A stretch of 64,000 nt of DNA from positions 310,001-374,000 of the forward strand of contig OY760067.1 in the NCBI GenBank assembly GCA_963662985.1, read 5' to 3'. Below the pieces are notes generated by a model, which searched no databases, was not told where the DNA came from, and worked only from the letters and a program-made list of their open reading frames with translations. The translations under genes were made by a program, and so were the position numbers. The stretch comes from G963662985 sp963662985 (lineage in GTDB: Bacteria > Chloroflexota > Anaerolineae > Anaerolineales > UBA11579). Positions 34,866-43,241 of the stretch are shown piece after piece (the first letter of the stretch is position 1; each line of letters starts with the position of its first letter).

Positions 34866-36806
34866 TTATTGCATGAATTGTTCTGCGGAAACGCCAGCTG
34901 CGTCCAAAACTTGTCGGAATGGATCGTAGAAGGTGTCATCTTTTTCGATGAGTTCGTTCCAAGAATATGCAGTGCTCAATGCATCTTTACCTTCTTCAGT
35001 AGAAGAGATTTCGAGCAATGCTGCAACAATTTGGGCCTTCAAGTCATCAGACATTGAAGATGAGAATTGAACACCGTCATTGGGAATGTCTGCGGAAACA
35101 GAAATCACGACAACTTTGTCCATGACATCGGGATAGTCTTCTTCGAGGTTGGTGCGAGCATCAACGTAGGATGTACCAGCGTCACAGTTGCCTTCGTAAA
35201 CTTGGGCGACTGATGCGTCGTGGGAACCTGCGTCAACAATTTCTGCCAAATCGGTTTCAGGATCGATGCCAGCGGCTTTCAATTCAATGCTGGGGATAAT
35301 CCAACCAGAGGTTGAAAGTGGGTCAGGGCGGCACATGGTCTTGCCAGCCAAATCGGCGATTGATTCAATGCCGGAGTCAGCTTGAACAAATACTTGACCA
35401 TTGTAAACTGCAGAGCCGTAGCGAACGGAAACGAGGGCTGCATCTGCACAACCACGTTCAGCTGCCAAAATGTAGGCAAAGGTTGCCAATGATGACATTT
35501 GTGCTGAGGGGGGTTCTGCACACATGGCTTCGATAACGCCTGCGTATTCAGTTGCGATAAGGGGTTCAACATAGAGACCGGTAATGTCAAAGATCATACC
35601 AGCAACTTCTTCGAAACCTGCAACAACGCGGTCAGTTTCGCCAGAGGGAACAACTGCCCAAACAATGGGGTTTGCTTCTGTACCGAGGTCAGAAGTATCT
35701 TCAACTACATCCATTGCAGGAACTGTGACAATGTCACCAGCAATAATGCCAGCTTTGAGTGCGTCGAGTTCAGCAACGAGACCTTCGTCCAAGGCGCCAT
35801 CAAATGCGGAACCAAGTGTAAGACCAACACCGCCATTTTCGAGTGTTCCAGTCCAGTTACCAGCTTCGAAGTTACCATTCAAGGTTGCTTCAATTGCGTT
35901 TGTCACGAATGTGTCAACACCTTTGGTTGCGGAAGCCAAAATGTAGGCTGCATCTTCTGGGTATGCTAAGGACATGTCGGAGTCAACGCCGATGATAAGA
36001 CCAGTTTCGCGAGCTTTCATAGCTGCCAATGTACCAGCGCCAACGGGGCCAGCAACGGGCATGATTACGTCTGCGCCTTCGTCCATCAAGGTTTCACCCA
36101 TGGTCTTGCCGTCGTCAGTGCTATCGAAGTTACCAACGAAGAGACCTTCTTGTGTTGCGGGATCCCAACCTAAAACTTTGACGTCTGTGCCGTGAGCTTC
36201 GTTATAAGCTTGAACGCCGTAGTAGAAACCATCCATGAAGATGGTGACTGATGCAAATTGAATACCACCATAGGTTGCAACAATGCCGGTTTCAGAATAT
36301 GCAGCAGCGAGGTAGCCAGCCAAGTAGGTGGCTTGATCGGTTGCATATGCGGAGCCCATGATGTTTGCTGCATCCAAATAGTCCACGTCGATAATTGCGA
36401 AGAGGCTATCGGGATATGATTCAGCAGCGGCTGCTGTGGCATCTGCCAACAAGAAACCGACAGGGATAATCAAGTCACAGCCTGCTTCAACGAAGCTGCT
36501 GATGTTGACTTCATAGTCTGTTTGTTGTTTGGATTCGAGGTATTGAACGTCAACACCGAACAATTCTTCAGCGTCAGTCATACCCTTCCAAGCTGTAGCA
36601 TTGAAGCTTTTGTCATCAATACCGCCAGTGTCAGTGACTTGGCAAGCTTTGAAGACAGGAGTTTCTACTACATCATCTGTAGTATCTTCAACAACTGTGT
36701 CTTCGGTAGTGTCTTCAGTTGGTGTGGCATCTTGCTGACAAGCAGTAAATGCCAATGCGAGAATCAATAGGATTGTCGCAAAGAACAAAATTTTTTTCTT
36801 AGACAT
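34866..36806 (-). CDS. Two-domain ABC substrate-binding lipoprotein: BMP domain fused to PhnD-like domain
   Basis: The 646-residue product has a lipoprotein signal ending in the lipobox AFTAC (Cys at about 23) and an acidic Thr/Val-rich spacer. Residues ~53-365 form a BMP/PnrA (nucleoside-binding) domain: DTGGIDDKSFNATAWKGM, QATYLAGYLAAAYSETG and GVDSD. Residues ~380-646 are a different fold, a PhnD/phosphonate-type binding protein: PIVWAVVPSGETDRVVAGFE, ATFAYILAAERG, GKTMCRPDPLSTSGWIIPSI, SHDASVAQVYEG and VSADIPNDGVQFSS. The BMP and PhnD families are normally separate proteins. The gene looks richer in G+C and more codon-biased than its neighbours, as expected for high expression. Confidence 0.85.
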   Translation of the reverse strand: MSKKKILFFATILLILALAFTACQQDATPTEDTTEDTVVEDTTDDVVETPVFKACQVTDTGGIDDKSFNATAWKGMTDAEELFGVDVQYLESKQQTDYEVNISSFVEAGCDLIIPVGFLLADATAAAAESYPDSLFAIIDVDYLDAANIMGSAYATDQATYLAGYLAAAYSETGIVATYGGIQFASVTIFMDGFYYGVQAYNEAHGTDVKVLGWDPATQEGLFVGNFDSTDDGKTMGETLMDEGADVIMPVAGPVGAGTLAAMKARETGLIIGVDSDMSLAYPEDAAYILASATKGVDTFVTNAIEATLNGNFEAGNWTGTLENGGVGLTLGSAFDGALDEGLVAELDALKAGIIAGDIVTVPAMDVVEDTSDLGTEANPIVWAVVPSGETDRVVAGFEEVAGMIFDITGLYVEPLIATEYAGVIEAMCAEPPSAQMSSLATFAYILAAERGCADAALVSVRYGSAVYNGQVFVQADSGIESIADLAGKTMCRPDPLSTSGWIIPSIELKAAGIDPETDLAEIVDAGSHDASVAQVYEGNCDAGTSYVDARTNLEEDYPDVMDKVVVISVSADIPNDGVQFSSSMSDDLKAQIVAALLEISSTEEGKDALSTAYSWNELIEKDDTFYDPFRQVLDAAGVSAEQFMQ

Positions 36807-36982
36807 TAGCCTTATCCTCCAAAAGATAATTGTTAATTTGGATACAGGGCAAGAGACCTATATCCACTTAATAGAATACCCAATTAGTTTAGCATTAATC
36901 AAAGACGCTTACAAGGTTTCTTAATTCTTGGTGAGTTAAAGAATCCATGTTTTTCAAAAATTTTAAGATAGTTAATTTTTTT
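36807..36982 (-). promoter_or_regulatory. Leader region of the two-domain binding-protein gene
   Basis: The gap holds GGAGGATAAGG just before the start codon on the minus strand. It also has an imperfect hairpin (36840-36848 with 36857-36865, GGATACAGG/CCTATATCC) and a possible TTGATT/TATTCT promoter upstream. No known purine riboswitch consensus is visible. Confidence 0.35.
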
Positions 36983-38089
36983 TTAATCAATGGTGAAAAA
37001 TCCAGATTTTAAGTCTTCTAGTAGCTCTTCCATCTTATTTATCTTGCCAGTTGAGACAGCTTGTGAATCAATAACTGTAATTGAAAGATAACTATGATGA
37101 TCTGTGGGGCTACCAAGCATGATCTGGGTGAAAATGTCGTCTAAAATTTCTGGCGTGAGATTGTTTTCAAAGGTAAATAACCAATTATTGACGTTTACAC
37201 TTTTGTTAGATTCGCCAGCAATTCGGAAGCCATTTTGAATAAGTTGATTCTCAATATCAGGGCTTATGACGTTGTCGGTTAGATAAACTATATCTATATA
37301 ATGAATTCTAAGTTGATTGATGACATTTTGAAGATCTGTGGATTGAGAAGCCGAGGGAAGAGTGTAATAAAGAGGGTATTGAAGGCTTTCGTTCTCTGGA
37401 GGTGAACAAACACCACAAAATGCTTTGGCTCCTTTGATAAAGGCATTGGCTTTGGCAGTTTCGTTTTCTAAGGTGATGACAGCAGTGCGCCAATCTTCTG
37501 AAACCATGGTACTGAGAACACCGGCAGCAAAGTTTGTTTCAATACTAGAACTTTGGGGGGATATCTCAAAGATATTAGCTTTAGAAGTGAGATTTTGGTA
37601 GCCAATGGCGATGACTTGGGTGTTGGGATGCGTTTCTGCAAACATGTTGATATCTTGCGCAGGTGATAAAAATATAGCCATTTTGATGGGGCGATTTGTG
37701 TTGGGGACTGCTTGCAATGCTTGTGGTTCTGCTCCTGCTTGAGCAGCAAGTTGTTCATTTTTTGTAATAAGATAGTTTGTTAAAATAGTATCACTTTGCG
37801 GATTGGTGATGAGAACAAAAAGTTCTTTTTGAGTCTCTAAAGTTGGAATAGAGGTGGGTTGCTGAGTTATATTTGGCTGCTGTTGATCTATGTTGGATTG
37901 ATCTGGTTGCGCTGCTTGCGCTTGGGCGGTGGCAGCAACTTGAGTGAGTGCGATGGATTGAACAGTGGCTTGCAATTGTTCAGGGGTTAAGGTGGCTACT
38001 TTGTTTTTGCAAGCTGTGGTTGTGATTAAAATGAAGAGAATAATGAAGACGATATAAAACGGTTTTCTGAAATTGGTTTTATTTTCCAT
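36983..38089 (-). CDS. BMP-like substrate-binding lipoprotein (divergent)
   Basis: A 368-residue lipoprotein with signal LFILITTTACKN (Cys at about 27) and a Gln/Ala/Thr-rich spacer to about residue 80. The remaining part has the pattern of a type-1 periplasmic-binding fold: FVLITNPQSD-like first strand, NTQVIAIGYQN, NFAAGVLSTMVSEDWRTAVI (equivalent to the GYLA segment of BMP proteins) and AFIKGAKAFCGVC. It sits directly upstream of the BMP-PhnD fusion on the same strand and may be a second, diverged receptor for the same transporter or a sensor. Assignment to BMP is by pattern and is moderate. Confidence 0.55.
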   Translation of the reverse strand: MENKTNFRKPFYIVFIILFILITTTACKNKVATLTPEQLQATVQSIALTQVAATAQAQAAQPDQSNIDQQQPNITQQPTSIPTLETQKELFVLITNPQSDTILTNYLITKNEQLAAQAGAEPQALQAVPNTNRPIKMAIFLSPAQDINMFAETHPNTQVIAIGYQNLTSKANIFEISPQSSSIETNFAAGVLSTMVSEDWRTAVITLENETAKANAFIKGAKAFCGVCSPPENESLQYPLYYTLPSASQSTDLQNVINQLRIHYIDIVYLTDNVISPDIENQLIQNGFRIAGESNKSVNVNNWLFTFENNLTPEILDDIFTQIMLGSPTDHHSYLSITVIDSQAVSTGKINKMEELLEDLKSGFFTID

Positions 38090-38190
38090 ATGCGCTAATT
38101 TTACTATAAACTAAAATAATGCTTAAGTATCCTACGTTATAATTCAATTAAAGTCAGTAAAAACCTATTTTTTATGAACGGGAAATTATT

Positions 38191-39330
38191 ATGAAAAGCT
38201 CTTCTCCAAAATCTGCAAAAGAACGACAATATTTACGCAAAGTGTTTCCTTCATTAAAAGAGAACGAAAGAACGCAATTTTTGAATGATTTGATTAAGGT
38301 TGCCTCCCCTTCTATTGATTTTTATCTTTCAGGGCTGGTGAGTGCTTTGCTTCTAGCAATTGGTTATTTTTTAGATGCACCTTATGTTTTGCTTTTTGCG
38401 GTGGTGTTTGTGCCACAGGTTTCGCCATGGATTGGAATCTCTTTGGGCACTGTTTTAGGAACAAAACGAGTTTTCTTTAATAATTTAGCTAGTTCTTTGA
38501 TTGTGGGAAGTTTGATCTTTGTAGTGAATGCTATTAGCGGACTTTTAGCGAAAATGCTTGATTTTGGTGAAGAACGAATGGCGCATTTATTTAGCCAATT
38601 TTCTGTTCCTGCATTTGTGGTGATGGCGATATGTGCGGTGTGGTTTACACGAGGATTTGCGATTAAAAAGATCCAAAGTGTGCCTGCGATTGGTATTGGA
38701 ATGGTGTTGTTTTTGCCTTTAGCAGGGGCTGGTTTTGGTTTTGGCGCTGGTGACTTTACTTTGTTGGTGAATGGGTTAACTCTGTTTGGGTTATTGTTGT
38801 CTATTTTGCTTATCTTTGCTAGTGTGACATTGCTATTAATAGGATTTCGCCCTGAATCTATGTTTGGATATTCTGTGTGGGGAACGATTGGATTGTTTTT
38901 GGTTATCATGGTGATCTTGATGGCAAGCTCTGGGGCTGTTGTGGTGGGGCATGCAACTTTACCTACTTTTACACCCGCACCAACTTCTACAGCTACACCA
39001 TTACCTACACGCACTCCAACTCCTGTTCCACCAACACCTACTCCCACTACGACTCTCACTCCCACCTTAGCTCCACCAACGAGTACACCAACAGTGACGC
39101 CAACTGCAACAAATATGCCGGTCCTCGCTGTGATTGAAGCTGGGGAAAATGGAATCTTTTTGCGAAATGCTCCTAGTGGAGCGGTAATCGATTATCTTTA
39201 TGATGGCGATGAAGTGGTGATCTTGCCAGATGCTCCACAAGAATTAGATGGCTATGAATGGGTGAAAATCGAAGCAAGCGAACTTGGTGTGAGTGGTTGG
39301 GTGGTACGTGATTTTGTGTATGCTCCATAA
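38191..39330 (+). CDS. Polytopic membrane protein with Thr/Pro linker and C-terminal SH3-like domain
   Basis: A 379-residue protein. Residues ~45-250 contain about seven hydrophobic segments, with VVFVPQVSPWIGISLGTVLG reminiscent of DUF389-type membrane proteins. A Thr/Pro-rich linker follows (about 260-310), then a bacterial SH3 domain (about 312-379: NGIFLRNAPSGAVIDYLYDG, GWVVRDFVYAP). SH3b domains usually bind cell-wall peptides. It would present the SH3 module outside the membrane. The gene stands alone upstream of the T-box/serS unit. Confidence 0.65.
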   Translation: MKSSSPKSAKERQYLRKVFPSLKENERTQFLNDLIKVASPSIDFYLSGLVSALLLAIGYFLDAPYVLLFAVVFVPQVSPWIGISLGTVLGTKRVFFNNLASSLIVGSLIFVVNAISGLLAKMLDFGEERMAHLFSQFSVPAFVVMAICAVWFTRGFAIKKIQSVPAIGIGMVLFLPLAGAGFGFGAGDFTLLVNGLTLFGLLLSILLIFASVTLLLIGFRPESMFGYSVWGTIGLFLVIMVILMASSGAVVVGHATLPTFTPAPTSTATPLPTRTPTPVPPTPTPTTTLTPTLAPPTSTPTVTPTATNMPVLAVIEAGENGIFLRNAPSGAVIDYLYDGDEVVILPDAPQELDGYEWVKIEASELGVSGWVVRDFVYAP

Positions 39331-39407
39331 ATTGGCTTGTTTTACTGGATTTTGATGTGATTTTTCATAAAATTTCAAGTTTTTAGCCTTAGTTTGTGTT
39401 AGTTACC

Positions 39408-39435
39408 TTGACATGTGTTTTTGGTTTTGTATAAT
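39408..39435 (+). promoter_or_regulatory. Promoter of the T-box/serS transcript
   Basis: TTGACA (39408-39413) and TATAAT (39430-39435), both perfect and 16 bp apart. The start would be near 39442, just ahead of the T-box Stem I. Confidence 0.85.
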
Positions 39436-39454
39436 TCGTGTTGAAAGTAGTACA

Positions 39455-39717
39455 TAGAGAATAAATTTTGAAGTTTGTTTCAGAGAGCTGATAGATGTGA
39501 AAACATCATGGTGTGAATCAGTCAGATTTTAGAATTTTTCCACTCTATTGAGGTGAAAACCTCCTATGCTTCTGGAGGGTGACAGAATTCAACTGTTCTG
39601 TTGCGTAAGGAAGCCGGTTGAGCCCGTTAGCGCGAACGAAAGGCTTTGGTCCAATACGCCAAAGTAAAAGCAGGTGGCACCACGAGCGCCCCACTCGTCC
39701 TGCTGACGAGTGGGGCG
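39455..39717 (+). promoter_or_regulatory. T-box riboswitch controlling serS
   Basis: The leader has a Stem I closed by TAGAG/CTCTA (39455-39459 with 39543-39547), with AGAGAGCTGAT and GGTGTGAATCAG in its upper part. A Ser codon TCC at 39539-39541, next to the closing strand, is the candidate specifier. A stem CTTTGG/CCAAAG (39644-39664) precedes the T-box AGGTGGCACC. The antiterminator pairs GCAGG (39670-39674) with CCTGC (39699-39703) and ACGAG with CTCGT, leaving the seven-base bulge TGGCACC. The TGGC complements a GCCA tRNA end, fitting tRNA-Ser's discriminator G. The competing terminator is a perfect 13-bp stem, CGCCCCACTCGTC with its complement (39687-39717). Its following tail is only partly T-rich. 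Confidence 0.93.
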
Positions 39718-39746
39718 TATATGTTAATTTTACGGAGGTGCAGTAG

Positions 39747-41018
39747 ATGATTAGTATTGAGTTGATTCGAGAGAATCCGGAAATCGTGCGGAATGGGATG
39801 AAAAAGCGGGGGCAAGACCCTGCTCCTGTTGACGCAGTGTTTGAGTTGGACATCAAACGTCGTGAACTCATCCAAGAAGTGGAAACATTAAAGGCTGAGC
39901 GCAATGTGGCATCTAAGGAAATTGGGCAAACCAAGGACAAAGATGAACGACAAGAAAAAATCGAAGCGATGCGCGAAGTGGGAGATCGTATTAAGTCTCT
40001 TGAAGATCAATTGAGTGAAGTGGATGCTGAATATTTGGCAAATATTTCTATCATTCCAAATGTTCCGATGGATGTGGTGCCAGAAGGATTCACTGATGAT
40101 GATAATATCGTGGAACGAGAAGAAGGTCCGATTCCTCAATTCGATTTTAAGCCCAAACCCCATTGGGATTTAGGGCCTGAATTGGGCATTATTGATTTCG
40201 AACGAGGAGTGAAACTTTCAGGGACACGGTTTTACGTATTGAGTGGGGCAGCAGCTCGTTTGCAACGAGCTTTGATCTCCTTTTTCTTGGATATCCATAC
40301 TAGCAAACAAGGATATGTTGAAAAATATATGCCTTTCATGGTAAAGGAAGAAATCCTTTATGGTGCTGGGCAATTACCGAAGTTCCGCAACAATCTTTAT
40401 AAAGATCATGAAGAAGATTTTTATTTGGTGCCTACTTCAGAAGTTCCTTTGACTGGGTTACATATGGGTGAGATCATTGAAGAAAAAGATCTTCCTTTGA
40501 AATACACTGCATATTCTCCTTGTTTCCGTCGTGAAAAAATGAGCGCTGGACGCGATGTACGTGGTATCAAGCGTGGGCATCAATTTGATAAGGTTGAGAT
40601 GTATAAATATTGTTTGCCTGAAAATTCTATGGACGAGTTCTATAAGATGTTAGCTGACGCAGAAGAAGTTTGCCAAGCATTGGGCTTACGATATCGTGTG
40701 ATCTTGAAATGTGCAGGTGACACCAGCGAATCTGCAATAATCAGTTATGATTTAGATGTGTGGGCAGCTGGTTGTAATGAATGGCTGGAAATTAGCTCAA
40801 TTTCTAATGTAGGTGACTTCCAAGCACGTCGTGGTCAAATCCGCTATCGCCCTGAAAATGGTGGAAAGCCTGAATATGTTCATACATTGAATGGCTCTGG
40901 ATTGGCATTGCCACGAGTGATGATTGCTGTGATGGAAAATAACCAACAAGAAGATGGCTCAATTGTGATACCGGAAGTGTTGCGACCTTTCATGGGAGGC
41001 CTTGAGGTAATCAAGTAA
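39747..41018 (+). CDS. serS: Seryl-tRNA synthetase
   Basis: A 423-residue class IIa synthetase that charges tRNA-Ser. The N-terminal ~110 residues form the long coiled-coil arm that grips the tRNA-Ser variable loop (VETLKAERNVASKEIGQ and onward). Catalytic motif 2 is FRREKMSAGRDVRGIKRGHQF (split here around residue 265) and motif 3 is LNGSGLALPRVMIAVMENN near 385. Expression is controlled by the T-box leader at 39455-39717. GGAGGTG lies six bases before the ATG, and a terminator ends the unit. Confidence 0.96.
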   Translation: MISIELIRENPEIVRNGMKKRGQDPAPVDAVFELDIKRRELIQEVETLKAERNVASKEIGQTKDKDERQEKIEAMREVGDRIKSLEDQLSEVDAEYLANISIIPNVPMDVVPEGFTDDDNIVEREEGPIPQFDFKPKPHWDLGPELGIIDFERGVKLSGTRFYVLSGAAARLQRALISFFLDIHTSKQGYVEKYMPFMVKEEILYGAGQLPKFRNNLYKDHEEDFYLVPTSEVPLTGLHMGEIIEEKDLPLKYTAYSPCFRREKMSAGRDVRGIKRGHQFDKVEMYKYCLPENSMDEFYKMLADAEEVCQALGLRYRVILKCAGDTSESAIISYDLDVWAAGCNEWLEISSISNVGDFQARRGQIRYRPENGGKPEYVHTLNGSGLALPRVMIAVMENNQQEDGSIVIPEVLRPFMGGLEVIK

Positions 41019-41052
41019 CTTTTGTTTCAAAATTGCGTATTTAGTATTAGTT

Positions 41053-41082
41053 AAGGGAGCATGAAGTTAGTGCTCCCTTTTT
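41053..41082 (+). terminator. Terminator after serS
   Basis: Stem AAGGGAGCA/TGCTCCCTT with a nine-base loop and T tail. Confidence 0.88.
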
Positions 41083-41123
41083 AGAAAACTATTGATAAAA
41101 GGTAAAAAGGTAAAAGAAAGAAA

Positions 41124-41648
41124 ATGGATGTTTTTTTGACAGGTTTGATGAGCTTTTTGAATGCATTTGGCATTGTGAGCTTGGTTTTGATTATGGTGGT
41201 CAGTTGGTTAGGGCTGGTTGTGCCTGTGTTCCCAGGTACGGTAGTGATGTGGGTAGCAATGGGTGTATATGGATTGGTTTATGGATTTGGCAAAACAGGT
41301 CTGATTTTATTTATTATTATTACAATTTTAATGATTTTGAGTACGTTCTTGGATAATTTTTTTATGGGTGCAAAAGCACTTGAAAAAGGCGCTTCAAAAT
41401 GGGGAATTGCAATTTCAATTATCGGTGGGATCATTTTTTCTTTTATTTTCCCCCCATTAGGTGGTATTATCGCTGCGCCATTGTTGTTGTTCTTATATGA
41501 ATTTTGGCAAAGTAAAGACCAGAAAGAAGCATTAAGAATTACAAAAGGCATGCTTGCTGGTTGGGGGTGGTCTTTTGTAGCCCGGTTTGGGGTCGGTTTT
41601 GTGATGCTGGGACTATGGGTGGCTTGGTTCTTTGCGAACCGAGGATAA
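41124..41648 (+). CDS. DUF456 family membrane protein
   Basis: A 174-residue protein with about five hydrophobic segments, carrying the DUF456 pattern: early GLVVPVFPGTVVMW, a middle FLDNFFMGAKALEKGASKWG and IGGIIFSFIFPPLGGIIAAP. The glycine-zipper-like repeats are typical of the family. Function is unknown. It is flanked by terminators and therefore monocistronic. Confidence 0.82.
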   Translation: MDVFLTGLMSFLNAFGIVSLVLIMVVSWLGLVVPVFPGTVVMWVAMGVYGLVYGFGKTGLILFIIITILMILSTFLDNFFMGAKALEKGASKWGIAISIIGGIIFSFIFPPLGGIIAAPLLLFLYEFWQSKDQKEALRITKGMLAGWGWSFVARFGVGFVMLGLWVAWFFANRG

Positions 41649-41662
41649 ATTGGAAAACTTTT

Positions 41663-41697
41663 TAAAAGCTGTCGTGTTTAAGAGATGACAGCTTTTT
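41663..41697 (+). terminator. Terminator after the DUF456 gene
   Basis: Stem AAAAGCTGTC/GACAGCTTTT (41663-41672 with 41686-41695) and T tail. Confidence 0.85.
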
Positions 41698-41732
41698 TAT
41701 TTGCTTGATTTAACCGACGATTAGGAGATCTT

Positions 41733-43151
41733 ATGAAACGCGACTTAAAATGGTATGACTATCTCACTTTTAATATCAATTGGTTTGCGATTACAACTCG
41801 TGGACAAGTGTTAGGTTTGTTAATGCCGTTAATTGTTCTGCAATTTGTGGGAGAAGCACAAAAAGGAGAATATTATGGCAAGATGAGATTATGGGGCTTG
41901 ATGGTGGCTTTGTTAGCACAGGCTTTGTTTGGGATGCTGTCTGATCGCAATACAAGTAAGTTTGGACGCAGAAGACCTTTTATTGTGGCTGGGACTGTGT
42001 TTGAAATTTTGGTTTTCTTTTTAATTGGTTTAAGTCTTAATTTATATGGAATGACAGGTTATTATGTTGTGCTGGTACTTTATTTACTCTCAATGGTTTT
42101 TAGTAATGTATCTCATGCAGCAACACAAGGTATTATTCCAGATTTAGTTCCTGAAGATAAGCGCGGAATCTTTTCTGGGTTTAAAGCAATCTTAGAATTA
42201 CCAATTCCGATTATTTTTGTTTCTTTGGTCATTGGTACATTTGTGAGTAAGGGACATTATGTTGAAGGTCTAATCTCTCTTTCTGTGATTATGTTTATTT
42301 GTGTTGTAATTGCGATGTTCATTCCTGAAGAAAAAATTGAAAAAGAAAATGTAGCTCCATTGGATTGGCAACCCTTTATTCGTTTGATTTTGATGACGGC
42401 TGTGTTTACAGGTCTAACCTTAGGGATTGGATTATTAATTCAATGGGCTGTACCATATTTTTATATTCAATCAAAAATCTTAATTGGAGCAATGGGTATT
42501 CTTGGAATGATAATAGCCTCTGTCTTAGGGGTGATTATTTCTACACGAATTAGTTTTGGAAATGATAAACATCTACATATCTCTTTGATCGCTTGGATTA
42601 TCAACCGTTTATTCTTCTTTATCGCTTCTCATAATATGACTTCTTTTATGACCTATTATTTTATGGAAAAATATCCTGAAATTAGCTCTAATGAAGCAGC
42701 TGGATTAACTGCAAAGATTTTGCCTTTTGTGGCAATTGGGATGGTTTTAGCAGCAATCCCCAGTGGTTTTTTGGCAGATCGTTTCGGAAAGAAATTGTTG
42801 CTTTATATCACTTCATGTATTGGAATTCTTGGCACTATTATTTTATTAAAAAGCACTTCTTTTATGATCCTTTATTTGGGTGGTGCTTTAATTGGTGCTG
42901 CGATCAGTTTCTTTTTCAGTGTGAACTGGGCCTTAGGCACTACATTGATTCCAGAAGAGCAAGCTGGCACTTATTTAGGTATCTCAAATTTAGCTGGTGC
43001 AGGCGCTGGAATGATTGGTGGTTATTTAGGTGGACCAATTGGAGATATGCCTCAAGCTGGTTTTACTCTGTTAATGATTATTTTGGGGAGTATGTTCTTT
43101 TTAGCAATGATTCCTTTGTTATTTATTAGGGAAAATCACAAAAATAATTAG
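41733..43151 (+). CDS. MFS transporter of the SLC45/GPH-like type
   Basis: The 472-residue protein has twelve hydrophobic segments. The A-motif is FGMLSDRNTSKFGRRRPFIV (about residues 69-88), with the RRRP that is characteristic of sucrose/SLC45-like and GPH-related carriers. A second-half equivalent GFLADRFGKKLLLY follows at about 346. It lies immediately upstream of galT, separated by a terminator hairpin, which weakly suggests a sugar substrate. The downstream neighbour is not co-transcribed for certain. Confidence 0.82.
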   Translation: MKRDLKWYDYLTFNINWFAITTRGQVLGLLMPLIVLQFVGEAQKGEYYGKMRLWGLMVALLAQALFGMLSDRNTSKFGRRRPFIVAGTVFEILVFFLIGLSLNLYGMTGYYVVLVLYLLSMVFSNVSHAATQGIIPDLVPEDKRGIFSGFKAILELPIPIIFVSLVIGTFVSKGHYVEGLISLSVIMFICVVIAMFIPEEKIEKENVAPLDWQPFIRLILMTAVFTGLTLGIGLLIQWAVPYFYIQSKILIGAMGILGMIIASVLGVIISTRISFGNDKHLHISLIAWIINRLFFFIASHNMTSFMTYYFMEKYPEISSNEAAGLTAKILPFVAIGMVLAAIPSGFLADRFGKKLLLYITSCIGILGTIILLKSTSFMILYLGGALIGAAISFFFSVNWALGTTLIPEEQAGTYLGISNLAGAGAGMIGGYLGGPIGDMPQAGFTLLMIILGSMFFLAMIPLLFIRENHKNN

Positions 43152-43190
43152 TTTTGAATAAGAAAGAATTGAATTTTCATGTACAATAAT

Positions 43191-43219
43191 AGAGCATTTA
43201 TCATCATGCTCTATTTTTT
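43191..43219 (+). terminator. Terminator between the MFS gene and galT
   Basis: Stem AGAGCAT/ATGCTCT with an eight-base loop, followed by a run of T residues. Confidence 0.75.
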
Positions 43220-43241
43220 TGAATTTTGAAAGGGATGTTTT

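Noticed and set aside
36807..36982. Purine riboswitch ahead of the BMP-type importer
   Set aside because: The three-way-junction core sequence of purine riboswitches is not present; only one imperfect hairpin is seen.
38382..39065. 227-residue minus-strand open frame opposite the SH3 membrane protein
   Set aside because: It is antisense to the Thr/Pro linker and membrane segments, giving an artificial Gly/Val/Thr/Lys-rich product.
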